From an uncultured Bacteroides sp. (GTDB taxonomy: Bacteria > Bacteroidota > Bacteroidia > Bacteroidales > UBA932): a DNA stretch of 17,335 nucleotides. The notes below the pieces were generated by a model. The model was given only the letters and a program-made list of their open reading frames with translations. It had not been told where the DNA came from and made no database searches. This document shows positions 1 through 5,939 of the stretch, piece after piece. The first letter of the stretch is position 1. The number at the start of each line of letters is the position of its first letter. Both the position numbers and the translations under genes were made by a program. The stretch spans positions 1 to 17,335 of the forward strand of contig UQQM01000036.1 of assembly GCA_900543205.1 (NCBI GenBank). Reading direction: 5' to 3'.

Positions 1-15
1 TGCATTCAGTGAACA

Positions 16-75
16 GCGGACAGGCGGCGCTTCCGCAGAATCCACCGGAACCGGCCGGGGCCGTCAGAGGTTGCG
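16..75. repeat. GC-rich repeat unit, copy A
   Basis: This stretch shares the pattern GACAGG-N(9-12)-CG(C)AGAATCC-N2-CGGAACCGGCCGGGG with units at 1291-1340 and 1379-1440. The 14-base word GGAACCGGCCGGGG is identical in all three (47-60, 1322-1335, 1408-1421). The unit abuts the left inverted repeat of the 144-bp element at 76, and the same arrangement recurs at 1379-1440. The repeated module is therefore about 205-210 bp, unit plus element. The role is unknown; it is probably part of the repeat family mobilised with, or by, the neighbouring transposase. Confidence 0.7.
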
Positions 76-225
76 TTCGTGAAATTCATCGGGAACGGTG
101 ATGCCCGGCAGAGATGCGCCAGTGGCGGCAGGGTGCGCCGAATGGAAGGAATTCGGTTCCATTCGAACCACCGACCCCTCTCTGAACGCCAAGAAAGCGG
201 CCCTGGCGTAGCCAATGAATTTCAT
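76..225. repeat. Structured inverted-terminal repeat element, copy 1 (REP/MITE-like)
   Basis: The left arm TTCGTGAAATTCATCGG (76-92) pairs with the right end CCAATGAATTTCA (212-224), with one mismatch in this copy. Positions 81-224 align without gaps to 1442-1585, with 12 differences in 144 bases. There are two internal hairpins. CGAATGGAA/TTCCATTCG (139-165) has a 9-bp stem and a loop containing GAATTC. CGCCA/TGGCG (about 187-208) is the second. The right end overlaps the stop codon of the transposase gene. Read on the minus strand, the element holds an open frame beginning MKFIGYARAA (ATG at 223-225, stop at 64-66, 53 codons) that is also open in copy 2. It resembles REP/BIME-type non-autonomous elements associated with Y1 transposases; this family assignment is inference. 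Confidence 0.8.
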
Positions 226-1187
226 ATTACATCCATCACCTCGCCGTAAACCAGACCGCATACTCTAGCGGCCTGCTTGGCTGAACAATTGTAACGCGAA
301 CGCAGCGTCCTTGCCAGCTTCAGCCTCTGCGAGGTGCTCATTGTCCTGAGAGATGATTTTCCGAAAAGCTCCATACCCAATTCCCTTCGAAGCTGCCTCA
401 TCTCCGCAATCGGAATCGACAGACGCGATGCCGTAACTGACAGAGGATTCAAATCCTCCTCCCGGCTCATTCCCATAAAATAATTGAAGCTCCGGCAGGT
501 TCTGAAAATTCTGCCGACCATCTCGAACGCGACATATTCTCCAGGGAATATCATGCCTCCCGACGACGCCACTTCGGTCTTTTTGGGAAACCTCATCCTG
601 AATTCCTTCCTTGCCCTGCGCAAACTCATGTTCAAGATTTCAGAACCGAACAGCCCTTCACCCCACATCGGCGAAGTCCAGCAGTTCCTTTTCCTGAAAT
701 ACAGGGAACCGCTTGACCACGGATAATCATAAGGGGTCACCTGCAGGCCGGCCACCGTAGGATTCTTTATCACATAGCATATCGCGGTCTTCAGATAATA
801 GTCATTGTCAATCAGCTGGCAGGTCACAGGAATATTCTTAAGTATCTTATTGCATCCATGCCTGCGGGCAATCCGAATGGAGGTCCGGCGCAGATATTCA
901 TGGACAAATCCGCCGGTTTCCCTCTCATCGCCATACAAGACGAAATGCACATGCGTATCCATCAGCACGAACGCAAGAATGACTACATTATATTTCATGA
1001 AGACAGAATAAATCCGGTTCATCCCGTCTATGAAATCCTGTTCGTCATAGAACATGACATCCAGCGAATTGCCGTCGGTGCAATAGTGCCGGCAGTTGGC
1101 TATCGGAATATTCGTTCCTTTGATGTACGGGACGTTCAGCCCCAGGTCGGACTCGATCTGTCCGGAAAAGTTGAATGAAGTTTTCAT
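222..1187 (-). CDS. REP-associated tyrosine transposase (RAYT, Y1/HUH family)
   Basis: The product has 321 residues from ATG at 1187; an in-frame TTG lies two codons upstream. The Y1/HUH nuclease domain occupies about residues 20-165. The metal-binding H-x-H is His79-Val-His81 in MDTHVHFVLYG. The helix ICYVIKNPTVAG carries the likely catalytic Tyr138 and the N-P-x-x-A-G signature of the TnpA_REP family, followed by YPWSSGSLYF. The C-terminus (about 285-321, SQRLKLARTL..SAKQAARVCGL) looks like a helix-turn-helix for repeat recognition. Family members nick single-stranded DNA at REP-type hairpins, and this gene sits between two copies of a palindromic-ended repeat. Its TGA (222-224) lies inside the right end of repeat copy 1. 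Codon use differs from the dcw genes, with more ATT and fewer ATA, which suggests a different history. The frame is intact. The exact substrate is inferred. Confidence 0.87.
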   Translation of the reverse strand: MKTSFNFSGQIESDLGLNVPYIKGTNIPIANCRHYCTDGNSLDVMFYDEQDFIDGMNRIYSVFMKYNVVILAFVLMDTHVHFVLYGDERETGGFVHEYLRRTSIRIARRHGCNKILKNIPVTCQLIDNDYYLKTAICYVIKNPTVAGLQVTPYDYPWSSGSLYFRKRNCWTSPMWGEGLFGSEILNMSLRRARKEFRMRFPKKTEVASSGGMIFPGEYVAFEMVGRIFRTCRSFNYFMGMSREEDLNPLSVTASRLSIPIAEMRQLRRELGMELFGKSSLRTMSTSQRLKLARTLRSRYNCSAKQAARVCGLVYGEVMDVI

Positions 1188-1206
1188 ATTCAAGCAAATT
1201 GGTCTG

Positions 1207-1236
1207 CGAATTTACCAATATTAATCCAATCATCAA
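1207..1236 (-). promoter_or_regulatory. Possible promoter of the transposase gene
   Basis: On the minus strand TAAATTCG (plus 1207-1214) matches the Bacteroidota -7 box TAnnTTTG with one mismatch. A TTG (plus 1234-1236) stands 19 bp upstream at the -33 position. The predicted transcript would have a leader of roughly 10-15 nt before ATG 1187. The surrounding 1194-1236 is AT-rich. This is a motif match only. Confidence 0.35.
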
Positions 1237-1290
1237 GGCATCTACATACTCATCGGGACGCAATTCGGCAGAAGGCCATCGGAGGGCGCC

Positions 1291-1440
1291 GCGGACAGGC
1301 GATGACTCCGCAGAATCCTTTGGAACCGGCCGGGGCTAGCAGGCGGTGACTCCGAGGAATCTGCTGATGGGTACAACTGACAGGTGACGCTTTACGCGAA
1401 ATCCGCCGGAACCGGCCGGGGCTGGCAGGCGTTGCGTTCG
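1291..1440. repeat. GC-rich repeat units, copies B and C with a partial copy between
   Basis: Unit B (1291-1340) runs from GCGGACAGGCGATGACTCCG to GGAACCGGCCGGGGCTAGC. A partial unit (1341-1361) repeats AGGCGGTGACTCCGAGGAATC. Unit C (1379-1440) runs from GACAGGTGACGC through GGAACCGGCCGGGGCTGGC into GTTGCGTTCG, which abuts element copy 2. The array lies upstream of the transposase promoter and reads as a degenerate tandem of a unit of roughly 50-60 bp. No gene is seen here. Confidence 0.65.
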
Positions 1441-1589
1441 TGAAATTCATCGGGAACGGTGATGCCCGGCAGAGTAGCGCCTGTAGCGGTCGGGTGCGCC
1501 GAATGGAAGGAATTCGGTTCCATTCGAATCACCGACCCCACTCTGAACGCCAATGATGCGGCCCTGGCGTAGCCGATGAATTTCACGAA
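1437..1589. repeat. Structured inverted-terminal repeat element, copy 2 (best preserved)
   Basis: The arms TTCGTGAAATTCATCGG (1437-1453) and CCGATGAATTTCACGAA (1573-1589) are a perfect 17-bp inverted repeat. Internal hairpins are CGAATGGAA/TTCCATTCG (about 1500-1526) and ACGCCA/TGGCGT (1548-1571). It lies in the same orientation as copy 1, on the other side of the transposase gene. The 12 differences from copy 1 are all substitutions. In the minus-strand MKFIGYA frame they leave no stop codon and fall at third positions 7 times out of 12. The perfect arms suggest recent activity or selection for base pairing. Confidence 0.82.
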
Positions 1590-1828
1590 AGCATTTCGTT
1601 TTTGCCAAGAGAGCTGTCATATTCAACCGGCGATTGAAAATATGCCCGGGGTGGGCAACTCAAAAAAGGAGCCGAGGTTGACCTCACGGGAAAACAATGA
1701 AAGAGGAGATGACTTTAACTCCCCCCACGCCTATGCCGTGGATACGCGCGCTTTCCGCGAGCCTCAGACCGGACTTGAATGAATCGTAATATCTTAATTA
1801 GACGATTGCTGATTTTGCCCACACTGCG
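1590..1828. other. Intergenic stretch without a recognised gene
   Basis: I recognise no gene or RNA here. A plus-strand frame begins in the repeat end at 1576 and runs to 1782 (68 codons, ending REPQTGLE). A minus-strand frame of 43 codons (1714 down to 1586) ends at a TGA supplied by the repeat arm, at 1583-1585. Neither resembles a family I know. A small hairpin CCACG/CGTGG lies at about 1725-1741. The stretch could hold remnants of a decayed gene. Confidence 0.4.
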
Positions 1829-1883
1829 ATAATTCATGTCCCATGCGCGTGCAGAGGCAAAAAGCGTAGCCGATGAATTTCAC
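1829..1883. repeat. Degenerate or internally deleted third copy of the repeat element
   Basis: The right end GCGTAGCCGATGAATTTCAC (1864-1883) matches copy 2 (1567-1586) at 19-20 of 20 bases. On the left, AATTCAT (about 1830-1836) resembles the inner part of the left arm, and ATGCGCGTGCAGAG (about 1843-1856) resembles ATGCCCGGCAGAG of the full element. The right end is secure; the left part is a looser match. The copy overlaps the stop codon of the small membrane protein gene. Confidence 0.55.
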
Positions 1884-2038
1884 CGTCGCTTCGCCTTGAA
1901 CGCCAGATAGAGCTGCGCGGCGGAAATCAGCACCATCACACCGGCCAGTATGGCAATCCACACATCCGCCCGGATGATGGACATTATCATCCACGAAAGG
2001 AAGAACAGCAGCGATATTATGAAGAAGGCGATGCGCAT
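1880..2038 (-). CDS. Small two-helix membrane protein, unknown function
   Basis: This 52-residue frame starts MRIAFFIISLLFFL and ends AFKAKRR. Residues 2-22 and about 26-45 form two hydrophobic helices joined by a short IIRAD turn, and the C-terminus is basic (KAKRR), predicting both ends in the cytoplasm. I chose ATG 2038 because the longer frame, opening at 2182, would run across the mraZ control region. A possible minus-strand promoter is TATATTGC (plus 2054-2061) with TTG 20 bp upstream (plus 2082-2084), a weak match. The TGA at 1880-1882 lies inside the repeat end. It is transcribed divergently from mraZ. I do not recognise a family; the hydrophobic pattern and placement argue for a real gene, but its length leaves doubt. 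Confidence 0.5.
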   Translation of the reverse strand: MRIAFFIISLLFFLSWMIMSIIRADVWIAILAGVMVLISAAQLYLAFKAKRR

Positions 2039-2107
2039 AATTTTGGCTTTCAAGCAATATAGAAAAAACCTGCGACAAAGGCAAGCAGTCAGGCCGCCGC
2101 AGACGAG

Positions 2108-2142
2108 TGTAAAAATTTGTAACAAAATGTAAGAAAATGTAA
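2108..2142 (+). promoter_or_regulatory. Probable MraZ operator: four TGTAA direct repeats at 10-bp spacing
   Basis: TGTAA occurs at 2108-2112, 2118-2122, 2128-2132 and 2138-2142, exactly one helical turn apart, with A/T-rich spacers. MraZ proteins are known to bind arrays of short direct repeats with 10-bp periodicity upstream of their own gene (TGGGN-N5 in E. coli, AAAGTG-type in mollicutes). The array ends 9 bp before the -7 box and covers the -33 region, so binding should block transcription. The site is directly visible; its assignment to MraZ is inference. Confidence 0.72.
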
Positions 2143-2151
2143 AATATTCTC

Positions 2152-2159
2152 TATCTTTG
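2152..2159 (+). promoter_or_regulatory. dcw operon promoter, -7 box TATCTTTG
   Basis: TATCTTTG is a full match to the Bacteroidota sigma-ABfr -7 consensus TAnnTTTG, 22 bp before the mraZ ATG. No TTTG -33 element is evident; the expected position (about 2128-2131) lies in the TGTAA array. The leader would be about 15 nt with no Shine-Dalgarno. It is the only strong promoter motif I found upstream of or within the cluster. Confidence 0.75.
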
Positions 2160-2181
2160 CCAGTGCGTATAAGAAATAACA

Positions 2182-2634
2182 ATGGTCACTTTCATTGGAG
2201 AATACACAGCCCGTCTCGACGACAAGGGAAGACTAGTCTTTCCCTCGGCGCTCAAGGCTGCCATGCCCAAGGGAAGCGACATGAGGTTCGTCGTGAAAAA
2301 GGATCTCTTCGAACCCTGCCTGATGATGTACACCATCGAGGAATGGACCAGGCAGTCGGAGCACGTCAAGGATTCACTCGATCTGACCTTCAACAGAAAA
2401 CACGCATTATTCTGGAGAGAATACATGCGCGACCGCGATGTGGTGGAGCCCGACCCGAAGTTCGGCCGCATCTCGATCAGCCGCAAGCTCCTTGATACAA
2501 TAGGTGTAGGCAAAGAAGTGGTTTTCTCCGGCAATGACTTCAGGATTGAAATCTGGGCGAAGGAGAAATTCGAGGAATCCAGAATTTCAAATGACGAAAT
2601 CATTGCCATTGCGGAAAGCCTCTCGGAAAAGTAG
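2182..2634 (+). CDS. mraZ: Transcriptional regulator MraZ
   Basis: The product has 150 residues, the usual length for MraZ. It contains the duplicated AbrB-like SpoVT fold. The first repeat carries LDDKGRLVFP with Asp13-x-Lys15-Gly16-Arg17, the second DPKFGRISIS with Asp91-x-Lys93-x-Gly95-Arg96. These loops contact DNA in the ring-shaped MraZ oligomer. MraZ represses the dcw promoter by binding direct repeats in front of its own gene, and four such repeats stand at 2108-2142. The start at 2182 fits the promoter at 2152 and the conserved N-terminus (FIGEYTARLDDKGR). It is followed after 11 bp by rsmH, its usual partner. Nothing looks damaged. Confidence 0.97.
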   Translation: MVTFIGEYTARLDDKGRLVFPSALKAAMPKGSDMRFVVKKDLFEPCLMMYTIEEWTRQSEHVKDSLDLTFNRKHALFWREYMRDRDVVEPDPKFGRISISRKLLDTIGVGKEVVFSGNDFRIEIWAKEKFEESRISNDEIIAIAESLSEK

Positions 2635-2645
2635 AGACTCCGGCA

Positions 2646-3662
2646 ATGAGCAGCTATCACAACCCGGTGCTGCTGCATCCAAGCGTCGATGCAGTCGTGA
2701 CCAATCCCGACGGAAGATATGTGGACGCCACCTTCGGCGGCGGCGGGCATAGCCGTGAGATATTGTCAAGGCTCTCGCCCCTAGGCCGGCTCTACGCCTT
2801 CGACCGCGACGGGGACGCCCTGGCACAGGCCCCGGACGATTCGCGTCTCACATTGATACACAACAATTTCCGTTTCATACACAACTACATCCTGCTGGAG
2901 GACAGCAAGGCCGCGCAGGCGGCGGACGGCAACGCGGAAGCGGACCTCCGGACACAGGCCGGCACAGACAGGAAAGCGACAGAAATATCGGGCGGAGTCG
3001 ACGGAATACTCGCCGATCTGGGCGTGAGCTCACACCAGTTCGACACTGCGGAAAGAGGCTTCTCCTTCCGCTACGACTCCCCTCTCGACATGCGGATGAA
3101 CGCGCAGGGCGGCAGGACGGCCGCCGACATTGTAAATTCTTATACGCAAGAAGAATTGGAAAGGGCCCTCAGGCTCTACGGAGAAGTTGACAACGCCCGC
3201 AGAATCTCGCAGCTCATCGTGGAAGCGAGGTCCAAGGCGCCGATTCTTACCACCGGTGACCTCGACAAGGCCATTTCTTCCGCCCTGCCATCATTCGCCC
3301 AACACAAGCAGCTTGCCCGCATCTATCAGGCCTTCCGTATAGAAGTGAACGACGAGATGCGCTCGCTGGAGAAATTCCTGACCGGAGCCGCCGAATCCCT
3401 CAAGCCGGGCGGACGGCTCGCGGTGATCACCTACCATTCAATTGAAGACCGGATGGTCAAGAACTTCATACGCACCGGGAATGTCGGCGGCATCGAGCCC
3501 AAGGACGCCTTCGGACGCAGCCTCGCCCCGCTCAGGGCAGTCAACCGCAAGCCCATAGTGCCCGGAGAGGACGAAATAGCCGCCAACACCAGGGCCCGCA
3601 GCGCCAAGCTGCGCATAGCCGAGAAACCCGCCGGCGGAAACGATGGAGGGCCCCGGGCATGA
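2646..3662 (+). CDS. rsmH: 16S rRNA (cytosine1402-N4)-methyltransferase RsmH
   Basis: RsmH (MraW) methylates N4 of C1402 in the decoding centre of the 30S subunit using S-adenosylmethionine. The N-terminus YHNPVLLHPSV, the SAM loop VDATFGGGGHS (26-36), ILADLGVSSHQFD (121-133), the FRYDSPLDMRM stretch (141-151), the helical insert domain around DLDKAI..RIYQAFRIEVNDE and the C-terminal ITYHSIEDRMVKNF (261-274) are all present. At 338 residues it is longer than the usual 300-315. The excess lies at about residues 84-116, an Ala/Gln/Asp-rich stretch between FRFIHNYIL and GVDGILADLG where relatives have a short link. The stop overlaps the ftsL start as ATGA. Confidence 0.97.
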   Translation: MSSYHNPVLLHPSVDAVVTNPDGRYVDATFGGGGHSREILSRLSPLGRLYAFDRDGDALAQAPDDSRLTLIHNNFRFIHNYILLEDSKAAQAADGNAEADLRTQAGTDRKATEISGGVDGILADLGVSSHQFDTAERGFSFRYDSPLDMRMNAQGGRTAADIVNSYTQEELERALRLYGEVDNARRISQLIVEARSKAPILTTGDLDKAISSALPSFAQHKQLARIYQAFRIEVNDEMRSLEKFLTGAAESLKPGGRLAVITYHSIEDRMVKNFIRTGNVGGIEPKDAFGRSLAPLRAVNRKPIVPGEDEIAANTRARSAKLRIAEKPAGGNDGGPRA

Positions 3663-4003
3663 GAGGATGGAAGTTCTCGGACCTGGGGAAGCTGGCGAAG
3701 AACAGCTTCCTCGCGGTGCTCAAGGGCGAGTTCCTGCTCAGGCTCAACATAGGCAGGTACTTCGTCCACGTGATATACACCTTCGCTCTCTTCGCGGTCA
3801 TAATCTGGATAAGCCTGATGACCGAGAAGACCATGGCCAGGGTGGAGGAAAACAAGGCGGTGCTCAAGGAACTTGAAATCGAGCATGCCGAACTGACCTA
3901 CGAAGCGGCGAAAGCCGAAAGGCGCACCACCGTGGAAGCCAGGCTCAAGGAGCTGGGCTCTGAGCTGGGAGAGCCCCAAAAACCTGCCGTCGGGCTGCCC
4001 TGA
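3659..4003 (+). CDS. ftsL: FtsL-like divisome protein (Bacteroidota type)
   Basis: This 114-residue bitopic protein has a cytoplasmic N-terminus with KGEFLLRLNIGRYF (22-35), one transmembrane helix at about 36-54, then a heptad-like coiled coil (about 58-90, KTMARVEENKAVLKELEIEH) and a tail with ELGEPQKP. This layout matches the Bacteroidota FtsL-like family, where a KGEFL..N...YF motif precedes the helix and an LG..L.EP.KP-type tail follows. FtsL bridges FtsQ/DivIB and the FtsW-FtsI synthase. Its position between rsmH and ftsI is the classical ftsL locus. It overlaps rsmH by 4 nt and is followed by 43 bp before ftsI. Sequence identity is low across phyla, so the call rests on topology, motif and place. 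Confidence 0.88.
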   Translation: MRGWKFSDLGKLAKNSFLAVLKGEFLLRLNIGRYFVHVIYTFALFAVIIWISLMTEKTMARVEENKAVLKELEIEHAELTYEAAKAERRTTVEARLKELGSELGEPQKPAVGLP

Positions 4004-4046
4004 ACGCGGCCGGACGGAAGGGGAACATAATGAATTATAGGAAAAG

Positions 4047-5939
4047 ATGCCGGATTCGACGAACATACAGCAGCCTAAGAAGAAGCGCGACAGGATAGGG
4101 GTCATTCTCTATCTTGCCTACATCGCCATGCTCGCGGGCGCCGTACTGCTCATCGCCCGCATACTCTGGCTGCAGATATTCTTCCAGCCCCGCCCCGAAA
4201 TAGCCCAAAGGCTGACCCCATCCACGACCGTGCGCACCATAGAGCCGGAAAGAGGCAAGATCCTCGACTGCGAAGGCCGCCTGCTCGCAATCTCATGCCC
4301 CGAATACCAGTTCTACATGGACTGCACCGTGCTCAAGGACAGCAACACCCCCGAGGAGGAAAGGGAATGGAGGGCAAAGGCGCGCGAGCTTTCGAGGGGT
4401 CTGGCCAGGGAGTTCCCCGAGAAGACTGCCGACCAGTTCTACAATCTGATAATCACGAACCGCGACAACGAGAAGAAACCCGGGCGGAAATATGTGAAGA
4501 TAGGGCATCCCGTGGAGCGCCCGGCCTTCAAGCGCATACTCGAGCTCCCGCTGTTCAACGAGGGCCGCTACAAGAGCGGGGTCCAGTACGAGCAGGAGAA
4601 CGTCCGCGAATACCCCTACGGCACGCTCGCCCGCAGGACCATAGGCTTCGTGCGCAACAACAAGTCCCCCGTGAAGAACACCCACATCGGCCTCGAAGGC
4701 AAGTTCGACTATGAACTGCATGGAGAGGAAGGGCGCGAGTACCTGAGGCGCACAGACCAGGGCACGGTCATCAACAGCGACAGCACCATGGTCAGGGCGG
4801 TGGACGGCAACGACCTGCGCACCACGATAAACATCGACTACCAGGAAATCGCCGACAGGGCCCTCAGGGCGCAGATCGAGCCCGAGGAGGCACTCGAAGG
4901 GGCCTGCCTCGTGCTGATGGAGACGAAGACCGGGGCGATACGCGCCATGGTGAACCTGCTGCGCGAAGGCGAGGAGCACGACGGGGCCTTCTCGGAAATC
5001 CAGAACCTGGCCATAGGGCGCAAGAACGAGCCGGGCTCCGTGTTCAAGACCGTGACCCTGACCTCGCTGCTCAACGACGGCTATGTCAAGAGCCTCGAGG
5101 AGACGCTTCCGGCCACCGACGGCCACGTGGACGGCACCGCCATCACGGACACCCACATCCCCGACTTCGCCCGCAAGCACAACACCGACAAAATCTCCGT
5201 CATCGACGGCTTCAAGATATCCTCCAACTATGTCTTCGCCAAGCTCGCCGTGGACAATTACGCGCGCAACAGCCGGGGAGACCTCACCGAGAAATTCCTC
5301 TCGAACCTCTACACCTACAAGCTGGGCGAGACCTTCGACTTCGACCTCGACGGCATGCTCACCCCGACCATACCGAGCCCGGAGACCCGCTACTGGACCG
5401 ACACCGACCTCGCCTCCATAGCCTACGGCTACAGCACCAGCATGACACCGATGCACATACTGACCTTCTACAACGCGATTGCCAACAAGGGCAGGATGAT
5501 GAAGCCCTACCTCGTCGAGGACATAGAGTCGCAGGGCAAGGTCATACGGCGCCGAGGCCCTTCGACCCTCAACGCCGCCATGTGCTCCAGGGCAGTGGCC
5601 GATACGGTGACGCGCGCCCTCAAGGCGGTGACCGAGGAAGGGACGGCAAGGGCATTGCGAGGCGCGAAATGCGCGGTCGCCGGCAAGACCGGAACCTCGT
5701 TCGGAACTTTCGAGGACGGCAGATACTCCGACGACCTCGGACGCCGCAAATACCAGGGAACCTTCGTGGGCTTCTTCCCCGCCGACAACCCGAAATACTC
5801 GGTCATATGCACGGTATACTCGAAGCCGACCTCGAAGAGCTTCCAGGGCGGAGGCATACCTGCACGCACCATACGTGCGGTAATCGACAGACTTTACAAC
5901 ATAGACCTCGACCTTTCGGAAAACGGAAACACAAGATGA
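4047..5939 (+). CDS. ftsI: Septal peptidoglycan transpeptidase FtsI (class B PBP)
   Basis: The product has 630 residues: a basic cytoplasmic tail (KKKRDR, 11-16), a transmembrane anchor at about 18-45, a pedestal/dimerisation domain beginning IEPERGKILDCEGRLLA (65-81), and the transpeptidase domain from about 255. Active-site motifs are Ser331-Val-Phe-Lys334, Ser392-Ser-Asn394 and Lys547-Thr-Gly-Thr550. It cross-links septal glycan strands made by FtsW and is the target of beta-lactams. The chain ends soon after the transpeptidase domain (AVIDRLYNIDLDL), with no PASTA domain, which many Bacteroidota orthologues (about 650-720 residues) carry. AGGA lies 9 bp before the ATG, one of the few Shine-Dalgarno-like sites here. 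The stop overlaps murE as ATGA. Confidence 0.95.
   Translation: MPDSTNIQQPKKKRDRIGVILYLAYIAMLAGAVLLIARILWLQIFFQPRPEIAQRLTPSTTVRTIEPERGKILDCEGRLLAISCPEYQFYMDCTVLKDSNTPEEEREWRAKARELSRGLAREFPEKTADQFYNLIITNRDNEKKPGRKYVKIGHPVERPAFKRILELPLFNEGRYKSGVQYEQENVREYPYGTLARRTIGFVRNNKSPVKNTHIGLEGKFDYELHGEEGREYLRRTDQGTVINSDSTMVRAVDGNDLRTTINIDYQEIADRALRAQIEPEEALEGACLVLMETKTGAIRAMVNLLREGEEHDGAFSEIQNLAIGRKNEPGSVFKTVTLTSLLNDGYVKSLEETLPATDGHVDGTAITDTHIPDFARKHNTDKISVIDGFKISSNYVFAKLAVDNYARNSRGDLTEKFLSNLYTYKLGETFDFDLDGMLTPTIPSPETRYWTDTDLASIAYGYSTSMTPMHILTFYNAIANKGRMMKPYLVEDIESQGKVIRRRGPSTLNAAMCSRAVADTVTRALKAVTEEGTARALRGAKCAVAGKTGTSFGTFEDGRYSDDLGRRKYQGTFVGFFPADNPKYSVICTVYSKPTSKSFQGGGIPARTIRAVIDRLYNIDLDLSENGNTR

Noticed and set aside
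16..1440. CRISPR array
   Set aside because: The repeated units are few, irregularly spaced and imperfect, with no uniform spacers and no cas genes.
1576..1782. Plus-strand frame of 68 codons starting in the repeat end
   Set aside because: It has no recognised family, its start lies in the mobile repeat, there is no promoter motif, and a minus-strand frame is open over the same stretch. It is kept only as a note on the intergenic region.
1880..2182. 100-residue version of the small membrane protein
   Set aside because: It would begin on top of the mraZ start and run through the promoter and TGTAA array. The start at 2038 leaves these free and retains both membrane helices.
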